Program-made: the position numbers and the translations under genes
Source: DATKEG01 sp035544515
Lineage (GTDB): Bacteria; Acidobacteriota; Vicinamibacteria; Fen-336
Length of the DNA: 19,224 nt
NCBI GenBank assembly: GCA_035544515.1
Contig: DATKEG010000007.1
Coordinates: forward strand, 1-19,224
Direction: 5' to 3'
Part shown: positions 8,234 through 15,840 of the stretch, piece after piece
How the letters are laid out: each line of letters starts with the position of its first letter
Position numbering within the stretch: the stretch's first letter is position 1
Notes under the pieces: generated by a model
What the model saw: only the letters and a program-made list of their open reading frames with translations
Told to the model about the DNA's origin: nothing
Databases searched by the model: none

Positions 8234-9529
8234 CTAGGGATAGATGCGGTAGAGCATGCGCGGGAAGGCGATCGTCTCGCGGAGGTGCTCGAGGCCGCAG
8301 ATCCAGGTGACCACGCGCTCGATGCCCATGCCGAACCCGGCGTGAGGCACGCTTCCGTACCGGCGCAGGTCGAGGTACCAGCGGAAGTCCTCCTCGGGAA
8401 GGTCGTGCTCCCGGAGGCGCTGCCGCAGCAGCTCCGCGCTGCTCATGCGCTCACCCCCGCCCACGATCTCGCCGTACCCTTCCGGGGCGAGGATGTCCGC
8501 GGACAGGGTCAGCTCCGGCCGCGCGGGGTCGGGCTCCATGTAGAAGGCCTTGGTCGCGGCCGGGAAGCGGTGCACCACCACGGGCCGGTCGTGCGCCTCG
8601 GCGATGATCGTCTCGTCCGTGCCGCCGAAGTCGCTTCCCCACTGCGTCGGCGAGCCCTTGGCCTGGATCAGCTCGATGGCGTCGTCGTAGTGCAGCCAGG
8701 GGAACGGCGGCCGCACGTTCTCGAGCTTGGCGAGGTCGCGCTCGAGGACCTGCAGCTCCTGGCGCCGCGTCTCCAGCACGCGTCCCACGACGAAGACGAT
8801 GAGGTCCTCGGCCACGCGGACGGCGTCCTGCAGGTGCGCGAAGGCCATCTCCGGCTCGACCATCCAGAACTCGGTGAGGTGCCGCCGCGTCTTGGACTTC
8901 TCGGCGCGAAAGGTCGGCCCGAAGCAGTAGACCCGGCCGTGGGCGGCGGCGGTGGCCTCGTTGTAGAGCTGGCCGCTCTGCGTCAGGTAGGCCGTGCCCT
9001 CGTCGAAATAGGGCACGGCGAAGAGCGTGGTCGTCCCTTCGCAGGCCGCGGGCGTGAAGATGGGAGTGTCCACCAGCGTGAAGCCCGCCTCGTCGAGATG
9101 GTCCCTCACCGCCTTGACCACCGCGTGGCGGATGCGCAGCACGGCGTGCTGCCGCTGCGAGCGGATCCAGAGGTGCCGGTGCTCCATCAGGAAGGCGGTG
9201 CCGTGCTCCTTGGGCGTGATCGGGTAATCGTGCGTGGCGTGCACGACGGCGAGGCCGGTCGCGTCCACCTCGTACCCGCCCGGCGCGCGCCGGTCCTCCT
9301 TCACTCGCCCCGTCAGCTCCAGCGAGGACTCCTGCCCCATCTGCTCCGCGGCCGCCCAGGACTCCGCCGGCACCGCGGCCCTGGCCACCACCACCTGCGC
9401 GAAGCCCGTGCCGTCGCGCACGATGAGGAACTGCAGCTTGCCGCCGGAGCGCTTGTTGTGGAGCCAGCCCTGCACGCGCACCTCGTCTCCGACGTGGCTC
9501 TTGAAGTCGGCGATGCGCACGATGTCCAT
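8234..9529 (-). CDS. asnS: Asparagine--tRNA ligase
   Basis: The enzyme charges tRNA-Asn directly with asparagine. The 431-aa protein has an N-terminal OB-fold anticodon-binding domain (about 15-95, with VRVQGWLHNKRSGGKLQFLIVRDG cut short here to its core VQGWLHNKRSGGK) and a class IIb catalytic domain. Motif 2 is YCFGPTFRAEKSKTRRHLTE (about 201-220) followed by FWMVEPEM, as in asparaginyl rather than aspartyl or lysyl enzymes. Motif 3 is GFGMGIERV near residue 398. Length is close to archaeal-type AsnRS and a little shorter than the E. coli enzyme. The true ATG is at 9529; the open frame continues upstream only as a shadow of the kinase gene. AAGGAG lies about eight bases upstream, and the start overlaps the kinase stop as TGATG. 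Presence of asnS makes the amidotransferase route to Asn-tRNA unnecessary. Confidence 0.97.
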   Translation of the reverse strand: MDIVRIADFKSHVGDEVRVQGWLHNKRSGGKLQFLIVRDGTGFAQVVVARAAVPAESWAAAEQMGQESSLELTGRVKEDRRAPGGYEVDATGLAVVHATHDYPITPKEHGTAFLMEHRHLWIRSQRQHAVLRIRHAVVKAVRDHLDEAGFTLVDTPIFTPAACEGTTTLFAVPYFDEGTAYLTQSGQLYNEATAAAHGRVYCFGPTFRAEKSKTRRHLTEFWMVEPEMAFAHLQDAVRVAEDLIVFVVGRVLETRRQELQVLERDLAKLENVRPPFPWLHYDDAIELIQAKGSPTQWGSDFGGTDETIIAEAHDRPVVVHRFPAATKAFYMEPDPARPELTLSADILAPEGYGEIVGGGERMSSAELLRQRLREHDLPEEDFRWYLDLRRYGSVPHAGFGMGIERVVTWICGLEHLRETIAFPRMLYRIYP

Positions 9530-10530
9530 CAGCGCAGCTCCTTGACGTGGTTGGCCAGGACGCGCCAGAGCGGGCCCAGCTCGGGGTGGCGCGAAAGGTT
9601 CCGGCGCGCGTTGACCAGCGTGCGCGGGATGTAGGGCAGGTACACGCGGTTGCCCTTGACCGAGGCCTGGTAGCCGAAGGTGCCGAGGGCCTTGAGGTTG
9701 CGCTGGACCGACATCAGGTCGAACCGGCGGCGGAACACCTCGCGGTGCTCGCCGGGCATCGCCTTCTGCCGGAACTCCTCCGCCCGCTCCTCCAGGAACT
9801 CCTCCTCCACGTCCACGTAGGAGTCGCGCAGGAGCGACACCAGGTCGTAGGTGGCCGGGCCCATGCGCGCGTCCTGGAAGTCGATCCAGACGAGCGTGTC
9901 GCCCTGCACCATCAGGTTGCGGCTGTGGTAGTCCCGGTGGCACAGCACGCGCGGCCAGGACGCGATCTCCTCGCAGAGCCGGTGGAAGCCCTCGGAGAGC
10001 ACGCTGCGGTCCTCCACGGAGAGGTTGGCGCCGCGGTGGCCTTCGAGAAAGTGCTTGAGGAAGTAGTGCAGCTCCCAGGCCAGCTTCTCGATGTCGAAGG
10101 CCACCTGGAAGCACGACGCGCGCTGGGGACCGTGCGCGGCCTGGCGCTGGAGCGTGACCACCTGCTCCACCGCGGTGCGGTACAAGTCCTCGCGCTGCGC
10201 GGCGCTCGCCCCGCGGAGGCCCTCCTGCAGGGTCTGGTCGCCCAGGTCCTCGAGCAGCAGGATGCCGCGCGGTCCGTCCTGGTCGAGGATGGCGGGGACG
10301 GGGATGCCCCATCCGGCCATGAGGTGGCGCATGACGGTGAAGGGCAGCTGCTCGGCCTCGAACGCGTCCACGTACAGCGAGAGGATGGTCGTGCCTTGCG
10401 GGCCGGCCAGGCGGTAGTAGCGCCGCGTGGACGCGTCTCCGGAGAGCGGCCTCACGGCCACCTCGGCCCCGGCCCGGCCGAAGCGGTCGGCCAGGAACGA
10501 CGTGATGCGCGGATCGAGCTGGGGACTCAG
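9529..10530 (-). CDS. AmgK-like sugar kinase (aminoglycoside phosphotransferase fold)
   Basis: The 333-aa protein (from CTG at 10530) has the APH kinase fold: VRPLSGDASTRRYYRL, ILLLEDLGDQTL, the catalytic loop CHRDYHSRNLM (D200, N205) and the metal-binding segment IDFQDARMGPATYDL (D217). The SGDAS, LLLEDLG, DFQDA and DLMSVQRNLKALG segments closely resemble AmgK, the anomeric MurNAc/GlcNAc kinase of cell-wall recycling. Substrate specificity remains an inference. No ATG, GTG or TTG lies in a sensible place. The first canonical start in frame within this region would remove the conserved N-terminus. A CTG whose last two bases overlap the upstream stop (CTGA), with GGAG five bases before it, is the best start. 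The frame stays open upstream to 10902, but only as a shadow. The gene follows a nucleotidyltransferase gene and overlaps asnS by one base. Confidence 0.85.
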   Translation of the reverse strand: MSPQLDPRITSFLADRFGRAGAEVAVRPLSGDASTRRYYRLAGPQGTTILSLYVDAFEAEQLPFTVMRHLMAGWGIPVPAILDQDGPRGILLLEDLGDQTLQEGLRGASAAQREDLYRTAVEQVVTLQRQAAHGPQRASCFQVAFDIEKLAWELHYFLKHFLEGHRGANLSVEDRSVLSEGFHRLCEEIASWPRVLCHRDYHSRNLMVQGDTLVWIDFQDARMGPATYDLVSLLRDSYVDVEEEFLEERAEEFRQKAMPGEHREVFRRRFDLMSVQRNLKALGTFGYQASVKGNRVYLPYIPRTLVNARRNLSRHPELGPLWRVLANHVKELR

Positions 10531-11540
10531 GACAGCTCCATGGAATATTGCCCATCCCGCAGCCGGCCGCCGCGCGGACGCGCGCGGAGCCGCCGGGCCG
10601 GGATCAGGACCTGACCGGCAACCGCCTCGCCCGCGCCCACGCGGGCGCCGGTGGCCAGCACCGAGTGGCGCACGCGAGCGAAGGCGCCCACCCGCGCGCC
10701 CTCCCAGAGCACGCTGTCCGACACCTCGGCCCCCTCCTCCACGACGCAGCGCCGGCCCACGATGCACCGCCGCAGCCGCGAGCGTTCGTGGACCCGCGCC
10801 TGGGGATGGACGAGCAAGGGGCGCGGCGGGCCGCCGAAGCCCCGCGACATCATGGCGATCTGGGAGGCGAGATACAGCGACGGGCTGCCGAAATCGTACC
10901 ACGCGGACCGCACGCGCAAGCCGAGCAGCCGCTCTCCTTCCGCGAGCAGCGGGGCGTAGAGATCCCGCACCGAATCGGACGGCCCCGGGGGCAGCCGTTC
11001 GAGCAGGACGGGGTCCATCACGTGGACGCCGGTGAAGAGGGCGCCCCGGCCCGCGGCCGGCCGCGGCAGCCCCGCGATCGACCGGATGAGGCCGTCCCGC
11101 CCCGTGACCACGCCGCCGTAGGACTCGACGTCGGGATGGCCCCTCAGCACCAGCGTGGCGCGCACGCCCGCCGCGCGGTGCCGCTCCACCACCGCGCGGA
11201 GGTCGAAGTCGAAGAGCACGTCGCCGTTGACCAGCAGGAACGGCTCGCGGTCGAAGAACCGGCGCACGGCGCGCGGCCCTCCGCCCGTGCCCAGGATGCG
11301 CCGCTCGTGGGCGTAGCGGATCCTCAGGCCGAACGCGGCCCCGTCGCCGAGCGCGCGCCGGACCGTCGCGGCGAGGTGGTGGGTGTTGACGACCACGTCG
11401 CGCACGCCCGCCCGCGCCAGCGCCTCGAGCGTCCAGTGCAGCAGCGGCCGGTTCAGCACCGGGAGCACGGGCTTGGCCGCGAGCAGGGTCAGCGGCCGCA
11501 TCCGCGTGCCCAGGCCCGCGGCCAATATCATGGCTTTCAC
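10527..11540 (-). CDS. Sugar-1-phosphate nucleotidyltransferase with C-terminal hexapeptide repeats
   Basis: The enzyme class couples a sugar 1-phosphate to an NTP to give an NDP-sugar. The 337-aa protein begins MKAMILAAGLGTRMRPLTLL, the signature GxGxRxxPLT loop, with Lys23-Pro following and the metal-binding LVNGDVLFDFD (D107). The core NTP-transferase domain ends near residue 225. Residues about 232-315 form a run of hexapeptide-like repeats (CIVGRRCVVEEGAEV, SVLWEGARVG, SVLATGARVGAG), a left-handed beta-helix. Relatives include mannose-1-phosphate guanylyltransferase and MurU. MurU of Pseudomonas is shorter and, as I recall, lacks the beta-helix. Base and sugar cannot be assigned. The GTG start overlaps the CYTH stop as GTGA, and its own TGA overlaps the kinase CTG. 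Coupling to an AmgK-like kinase suggests the two act in sequence. Confidence 0.88.
   Translation of the reverse strand: MKAMILAAGLGTRMRPLTLLAAKPVLPVLNRPLLHWTLEALARAGVRDVVVNTHHLAATVRRALGDGAAFGLRIRYAHERRILGTGGGPRAVRRFFDREPFLLVNGDVLFDFDLRAVVERHRAAGVRATLVLRGHPDVESYGGVVTGRDGLIRSIAGLPRPAAGRGALFTGVHVMDPVLLERLPPGPSDSVRDLYAPLLAEGERLLGLRVRSAWYDFGSPSLYLASQIAMMSRGFGGPPRPLLVHPQARVHERSRLRRCIVGRRCVVEEGAEVSDSVLWEGARVGAFARVRHSVLATGARVGAGEAVAGQVLIPARRLRARPRGGRLRDGQYSMELS
10536..10539 (-). promoter_or_regulatory. Ribosome binding site supporting a CTG start of the AmgK-like kinase
   Basis: GGAG on the minus strand lies five bases before the CTG at 10530-10528 and within the last codons of the nucleotidyltransferase gene. 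Together with the CTGA start/stop overlap it supports coupled re-initiation at CTG. Confidence 0.45.
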
Positions 11541-12076
11541 TCGAACGTCATGTCGCCCTGGCCGCCGGCGGCGAAGAACAGCGACACGTAGGAGTCGCGC
11601 ATGTAGTCGGCGGGAGCGTAGCCGAGCGCGGCCGCGGCCTCGTGAATGGCGGACACGGGCCCCTCGATCTCCAGGAAGGCGCCGATCGGCGTCTCGTCCA
11701 CCACGATCTCGACGTCCTTCCAGCGGTACACCTCGCGGTACTTCTGGTAGCGGAACACGGGGCGGAAGCCCAGCGCATGCACGATCGCCTGCAGGGCGTC
11801 CGGATCGCCGACCGCCGTCTCCAGCTCGGTGCGGACCTTCACGCCGTCGCGGTCGCTCCGCGGGGCCTTGTGGGTGAGGACGCCGCCCGCCTCGGTGCGC
11901 CGCAAGCGCAGGACGCGGCCCCCGCTCGCGAGCGAGGAGGCGGCGTCGTCGAAGAGCACGTTGTCCTCGAAATGGCGCGCGCGGACGCGCTCGGCGCCCA
12001 GGCCCGCGAGCGCCGCCCGCGCGTCCTCGGGCCGGCCGACACGGAGCTTGATCTCGCTTTCGACGGCGGCGGGCAT
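11537..12076 (-). CDS. CYTH domain protein (class IV adenylate cyclase / triphosphatase family)
   Basis: The 179-aa protein opens with ESEIKLRV, the ExExK motif that defines CYTH tunnel enzymes. It continues with the ordered basic and acidic strands of the fold: GRVLRLRR, GVLTHKAP, GVKVRTELET, FRYQKYREVYRWKDVEIVVD and ETPIGAFLEIEG. The QKYREVY and D-E-T-P-I-G-A-F-L-E-I-E-G pattern is typical of CyaB-like members. Members convert ATP to cAMP or hydrolyse inorganic or thiamine triphosphate. Which activity applies here cannot be decided. The ATG at 12076 lies 15 bases after the cyclophilin stop with a weak ribosome binding site. The stop overlaps the next gene as GTGA. Confidence 0.88.
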   Translation of the reverse strand: MPAAVESEIKLRVGRPEDARAALAGLGAERVRARHFEDNVLFDDAASSLASGGRVLRLRRTEAGGVLTHKAPRSDRDGVKVRTELETAVGDPDALQAIVHALGFRPVFRYQKYREVYRWKDVEIVVDETPIGAFLEIEGPVSAIHEAAAALGYAPADYMRDSYVSLFFAAGGQGDMTFE

Positions 12077-12091
12077 CGGGAAGGCGCGCGC

Positions 12092-12589
12092 CTACTCGGA
12101 GACGGTCACCTTCATGTCGATCCGCTCGTCTGGGTTGTCGTTGCGGTCGCGCTTAGCGTTGACGATCTTGTCCGCCACCTCGAGACCGCGCACGACCTGC
12201 CCGAACGCGGTGTAGTTGTGGTCGAGGAAGGGCGAGTCCTTCACCACGATGAAGAACTGCGAGCCGCCGCTGTCGGGGTCCTGCGCACGGGCCATGGACA
12301 CGATCCCCCGCTTGTGCGAGGTGTCGTTGAACTCGGCCTTGAGCGTGTGCCCGGGGCCGCCGGTGCCGTGCTGGCTGCGCGGCGCGTTGGGGTCGCGGGT
12401 ATGGGGGTCGCCGCCCTGGATCATGAAGCCGGGGATGACGCGGTGGAACGTGGTGCCGTCGAAGAAGCCCTTGCGCGCCAGGTCCAGGAAGTTCTTGACG
12501 TGCCCCGGCGCCTTGTCCGGAAAGAACTCGATCTCGATCTCCCCCAGGCGCGTCCGCAGGACGGCCCGGGGCCGTGTCGCCTCCGCCAT
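12092..12589 (-). CDS. Cyclophilin-type peptidyl-prolyl cis-trans isomerase
   Basis: The 165-aa enzyme catalyses proline isomerisation in protein folding. Signatures are NFLDLARKGFFDGTTFHRVI, PGFMIQGGDP (catalytic Arg and the FMIQGGD core), SMARAQDPDSGGSQFFI and HNYTAFGQVVRGLEV. There is no signal peptide, so it should be cytosolic. The ATG at 12589 lies seven bases after GGAGG; a GTG one codon upstream is the alternative. The frame continues upstream to 13141 only as a shadow. A 121-base gap separates it from the upstream TPR/thioredoxin-like gene, the largest gap in this run. It contains TATGAT (12617-12622) but no matching -35, so an internal promoter is possible but weak. Confidence 0.95.
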   Translation of the reverse strand: MAEATRPRAVLRTRLGEIEIEFFPDKAPGHVKNFLDLARKGFFDGTTFHRVIPGFMIQGGDPHTRDPNAPRSQHGTGGPGHTLKAEFNDTSHKRGIVSMARAQDPDSGGSQFFIVVKDSPFLDHNYTAFGQVVRGLEVADKIVNAKRDRNDNPDERIDMKVTVSE

Positions 12590-12710
12590 CACCAACCCTC
12601 CCTTGCGATGCCCACCATCATATGCCCGAACACCGCGTTGAGGCTCCGCCGCGCACGCAGGTTCCGGCTCTCGCTTCGAGGAGATCCCGCGTGCCGCCGA
12701 GGCGTCGTCC

Positions 12711-14024
12711 TCAGCGGGCGACACGCTCCAGGGCGCGATCCACCTCGTCCTGGAAGCGGCTGTCGCCGATGCCGAGCAGGAGCCGGCGCGCTTCGTCCTT
12801 GCGTCCGAGGCCGGCCAGGCAGAGCGCCCGGTCGTAGCGTTCCTCGGGCGAGAGCAGCCAGCCGTCGTCCTTCGCGGCCAGGGCCTGCACGAAACGCAGC
12901 GCCTCGAGATGTTTGCCCGCGCGGTAGGCGTCGGCGGCGGCCGCGAACGCGCCGGGCACGGGGAGGTCCTCTCCCGGCGCCAGGCCGTCCGGCGGCAGCG
13001 GTGGCCCGCCCGCCGGCGCCGCGCGGTCCGGCGGGCGCAGGTTCCACAGGGGCCGCGGTACGGTCTCGCGCACGTCGGTGCGGCCGAGCACGGCGAGCAA
13101 CGGCGGCACGCTGGCCTGGAGCGGCGGGTGCGCGACGACACCCACCCATCCGCCGCGAGCCACGACGAGGACCGTGCCGCCCGGGGCGCTCAGCGCGCCG
13201 AACTGCCCGCGGCCCAGGAGCAGCGGCCAGTCGTAGCGATAGAGGCCGAGGATCTGCCGCAGCGCGTGGTCGCGCTCCGGGTCCTCGGCCACCATGATCA
13301 CCCGCGCGCCCGCGGGCGCGATCCGCTTCAGCGCCTCGAGGTCCCCCGAGCAGGTGCGGCACGACGCCGTGGCCATGTAGAAGATGGTGGGCTCGCCCCC
13401 CATGCGGAACGGCGCCCCCGTGGACAGGCGGGCGCCGCCGGCGAGCTGGATCGGTCCGTCCCGGTACTCGACGGCCTTGCCGAGGGGTTGCAGCCGCGCG
13501 CGGTCGATCTCGGCCTGGACGCTGGGCAGGCCCACGAGGTCCGCCGCCTGCTCGAGCAGCGCCACCGACGCGGGACCGAACCCGCCCTTCGCCCCCAGCC
13601 CCCGGAGCACGTCGAGCGCCTCGCGGCCGCGTCCTTCCGCGAGCAGGGCGCCGGCATGGCGTCCCGCGCGATCCGCGGTCGGGTCGAGGAGCGCGGCACG
13701 GCCGAAGTGGCGCGTGGCCGCGCGCTGCTGCCCGGCCGCGGCCAGCGACTCCCCCACGGCCGCGTAGAGCGTGGCCCGGTGCCGGCGGTAGCCCAGGCGG
13801 GCCTGCTGGTAGGCGTCCTCCACCACCTCGCCCTTGCGGCCCATGGATACGAACGCCGTCGGGTCGAACTCCTCGGTCAGCTCCAGCGCGCGCCGTGCCT
13901 GCGCGACCGCGGCGGGCGGGCGTTTTGCGGCGAGCCGCACCGCGTCGCCCGCCAGGCGCTCCGCTTCCTCGACCCGCCCCGCGGCGCTGGCCAGGAGGAG
14001 GAGCCCCACCAGGGCCCCGCTCAC
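12711..14024 (-). CDS. Exported TPR and thioredoxin-like protein
   Basis: The 437-aa protein starts with a short hydrophobic segment (GALVGLLLLASAAGRVEEAE), likely a signal peptide or anchor. Residues about 16-180 are helical with TPR-like pairs (ATLYAAVGESLAAAGQQ, ATRHFGRAALLDPTADRA, AGALLAEGRGREALDVL). Residues about 205-312 look like a thioredoxin fold: EPTIFYMATASCRTCSGDLE, with C222-x-x-C225 at the expected helix start, then a VIMVAEDP strand and a GGTVLVVARGGWVG strand pair as in TlpA-like proteins. A Pro-rich linker and a last TPR-like pair (AFAAAADAYRAGKHLEALRF, AGLGRKDEARRLLLGI) follow. The CRTC motif suggests disulfide exchange, but no partner is identified. The GTG start overlaps the aminotransferase stop as GTGA. 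The open frame further upstream is a shadow of that gene. I do not recognise a named family for the whole architecture. Confidence 0.82.
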   Translation of the reverse strand: MSGALVGLLLLASAAGRVEEAERLAGDAVRLAAKRPPAAVAQARRALELTEEFDPTAFVSMGRKGEVVEDAYQQARLGYRRHRATLYAAVGESLAAAGQQRAATRHFGRAALLDPTADRAGRHAGALLAEGRGREALDVLRGLGAKGGFGPASVALLEQAADLVGLPSVQAEIDRARLQPLGKAVEYRDGPIQLAGGARLSTGAPFRMGGEPTIFYMATASCRTCSGDLEALKRIAPAGARVIMVAEDPERDHALRQILGLYRYDWPLLLGRGQFGALSAPGGTVLVVARGGWVGVVAHPPLQASVPPLLAVLGRTDVRETVPRPLWNLRPPDRAAPAGGPPLPPDGLAPGEDLPVPGAFAAAADAYRAGKHLEALRFVQALAAKDDGWLLSPEERYDRALCLAGLGRKDEARRLLLGIGDSRFQDEVDRALERVAR

Positions 14025-15190
14025 CTCGGCCCCCGCCCCAGTCGCTGCAGGCGCCGCTCCGCCTCGGCCAGCGTCTCCTCCTTCTTGCAGAACGCGAACC
14101 GGACCTGGCCGCGGCCGTCCTTCGCATCCTGGTAGAACGACGAGCCGGGCACCACCGCCACGCCGACCGTCTCGATGAGGTGGCGCGCGAAGGCCACGTC
14201 GTCGTCCCAGCCGAGGCCGCCGGTCTCCGTCATGACGTAATACGCGCCCGCCGGGCGATAGGCCAAGAACCCCGCGCGCTCCAGGATGCCCAGCAGGCGC
14301 TCGCGGCGCGCGCCGTACGCCCGCGCCAGCTCGCGGTAGTAGCCCTCCGGCAGCGCCAGCGCCGCCGCCCCCGCTTCCTGCAACGGAGCGGCCGCCCCCA
14401 CGGTGAGGAAGTCGTGGACCTTGCGGATGGCCGCGGTGAGCACGGGGGGTGCGATGGCCCAGCCCACGCGCCAGCCGGTGACGCTGTACGTCTTGCTCAT
14501 CCCGTTGATCGTGATGGTGCGCTCGGCCATGCCGGGCAGGGTGGCCATGGGCACGTGCACGGCCCCGTCGTAGAGGATGTGCTCGTAGATCTCGTCCGTG
14601 ATGGCCAGGGCGTCGTGGCGGCGGCAGAGCTCCGCCACCGTCTCCAGCTCCTCCCGCGTGAACACCTTGCCCGTGGGGTTGTTGGGCGTGTTGACGATGA
14701 CCGCGCGCGTGCGCGGGCCGAAGGCCTTCGCCAGCTCGTCGGGATCGAACGACCAGCAAGGCGGCCGCAGCCGCACGAACCGGGGCTGCGCGCCGGAGAG
14801 GATGGCGTCGGGCCCATAGTTCTCGTAGAACGGCTCGAAGACCACGACCTCGTCGCCCGGGTCGAGCACGGCGAGGAGGGCCGCGATCATGGCCTCCGTG
14901 GAGCCGCAGGTGACGGTCACCTCCCGCTCGGGATCGACGGGCACGCGGTAGAGGCGATCGAACTTGGCCGCGATGGCCTGGCGCAGCGAGCGCGCGCCCC
15001 AGGTGATCGCGTATTGGTTGATGTCGGCCGACACCGCCCGGCGCGCCGCCTCCTTCACCTCCTCCGGCGCCGCGAAGTCCGGGAAGCCCTGTGAGAGGTT
15101 CACCGCGCCGTGCAGGTGGGCCAGGCGCGTCATCTCGCGGATGACGGACTCGGTGAAGCGGGCGGCCTTGGCCGACGGCCGGACGCTCAC
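14021..15190 (-). CDS. PLP-dependent class I/II aminotransferase
   Basis: The 389-aa fold-type I enzyme has all expected marks: VNLSQGFPDFAAPEEV at the N-terminus, CGSTEAM, FEPFYENY, the NTPNNPTGKVFTREEL segment, AITDEIYEH with the PLP-ring Asp, and the Schiff-base Lys in NGMSKTYSVTGWRVGW. A C-terminal Arg in GQVRFAFCKKEE should bind the substrate carboxylate. The QGFPDF and YENYGPDA features resemble kynurenine/methionine/aspartate-type enzymes of subgroup I, but the amino-donor specificity cannot be read. The GTG start at 15190 overlaps the GerMN stop as GTGA. The frame runs further up to 16156 as a shadow of upstream genes. Its location between envelope genes does not explain its job. Confidence 0.93.
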   Translation of the reverse strand: MSVRPSAKAARFTESVIREMTRLAHLHGAVNLSQGFPDFAAPEEVKEAARRAVSADINQYAITWGARSLRQAIAAKFDRLYRVPVDPEREVTVTCGSTEAMIAALLAVLDPGDEVVVFEPFYENYGPDAILSGAQPRFVRLRPPCWSFDPDELAKAFGPRTRAVIVNTPNNPTGKVFTREELETVAELCRRHDALAITDEIYEHILYDGAVHVPMATLPGMAERTITINGMSKTYSVTGWRVGWAIAPPVLTAAIRKVHDFLTVGAAAPLQEAGAAALALPEGYYRELARAYGARRERLLGILERAGFLAYRPAGAYYVMTETGGLGWDDDVAFARHLIETVGVAVVPGSSFYQDAKDGRGQVRFAFCKKEETLAEAERRLQRLGRGPR

Positions 15191-15831
15191 GGCGTGCCGC
15201 CGGACGCCACCGGCGTGAGCGGCGCGCCGGCCAGCAGCGTCATGTCCGGCCGGAGCGGGCGCGTGAGGTCCACGTGTCCGCCGAGGGTGGCCACGGGCCG
15301 GTCCTCGATCAGGATCTGGACGCGCTGGATCGCGGGGAAGTTCGCGGCCAGGGAGTTCACGACCGAATAGACGGTCAGGAGCTCGGCCTCCGACCCGCCC
15401 GGCAGCCCCGCCGTCGCCTCCCGGGAGAGGTCCACGTACGCGACGCCGCGTGCCGAGACGAAGACGTGCAGGACGCGCGTCTCCGGCGCGAGGATGGCCC
15501 CGAGACCGCCGCGCGAGCCCTCGACCAGCTCCTCGACCACGGAGTGGAGCTGGCGGGCCAGGTCGCTGGAGAAGGCGACCGCCCGTTCCTCGATGGCCAG
15601 ACCGCGCCGGTCCGCCGCCTGGAAGAAGAGCTTGACGTTGATCTGCCGCTCCACGGCCCCGGTCTCCTCGGCGGCGGGCGCGGCGTCGGAGGCGGCCGGG
15701 GCGCCTCCGTCCTCCGCGTCCGGGAGGCTGCGCACGAGCAGGCTCGACCAGCGCGGCGCGCTGAGCGTCACCGCGGCGAGCAGCGCCAGCAGGCCGGCCG
15801 CGGTCAAGACGTTCGCCCGGCTCGCCTTCAT
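15187..15831 (-). CDS. GerMN domain protein, membrane-anchored
   Basis: The 214-aa protein has an N-terminal hydrophobic segment (NVLTAAGLLALLAAVTL, about 8-24), an Ala/Pro-rich linker, then a GerMN domain (about 63-195). Family marks are INVKLFFQAAD, LARQLHSVVEELVEG, VLHVFVSARGVAYVDLS and the SEAELLTVYSVVNSLAANFP helix followed by VQILIEDRPVATLGGHVDL. GerMN proteins occur in spore germination, in lipoproteins of Gram-positives and next to cell-wall amidases in many Gram-negatives. The domain probably binds an envelope polymer, though its ligand is not established. It starts nine bases after the amidase stop and overlaps the aminotransferase by four bases, so it is clearly in the same operon. 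Confidence 0.9.
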   Translation of the reverse strand: MKASRANVLTAAGLLALLAAVTLSAPRWSSLLVRSLPDAEDGGAPAASDAAPAAEETGAVERQINVKLFFQAADRRGLAIEERAVAFSSDLARQLHSVVEELVEGSRGGLGAILAPETRVLHVFVSARGVAYVDLSREATAGLPGGSEAELLTVYSVVNSLAANFPAIQRVQILIEDRPVATLGGHVDLTRPLRPDMTLLAGAPLTPVASGGTP

Positions 15832-15840
15832 GCGAACGGT

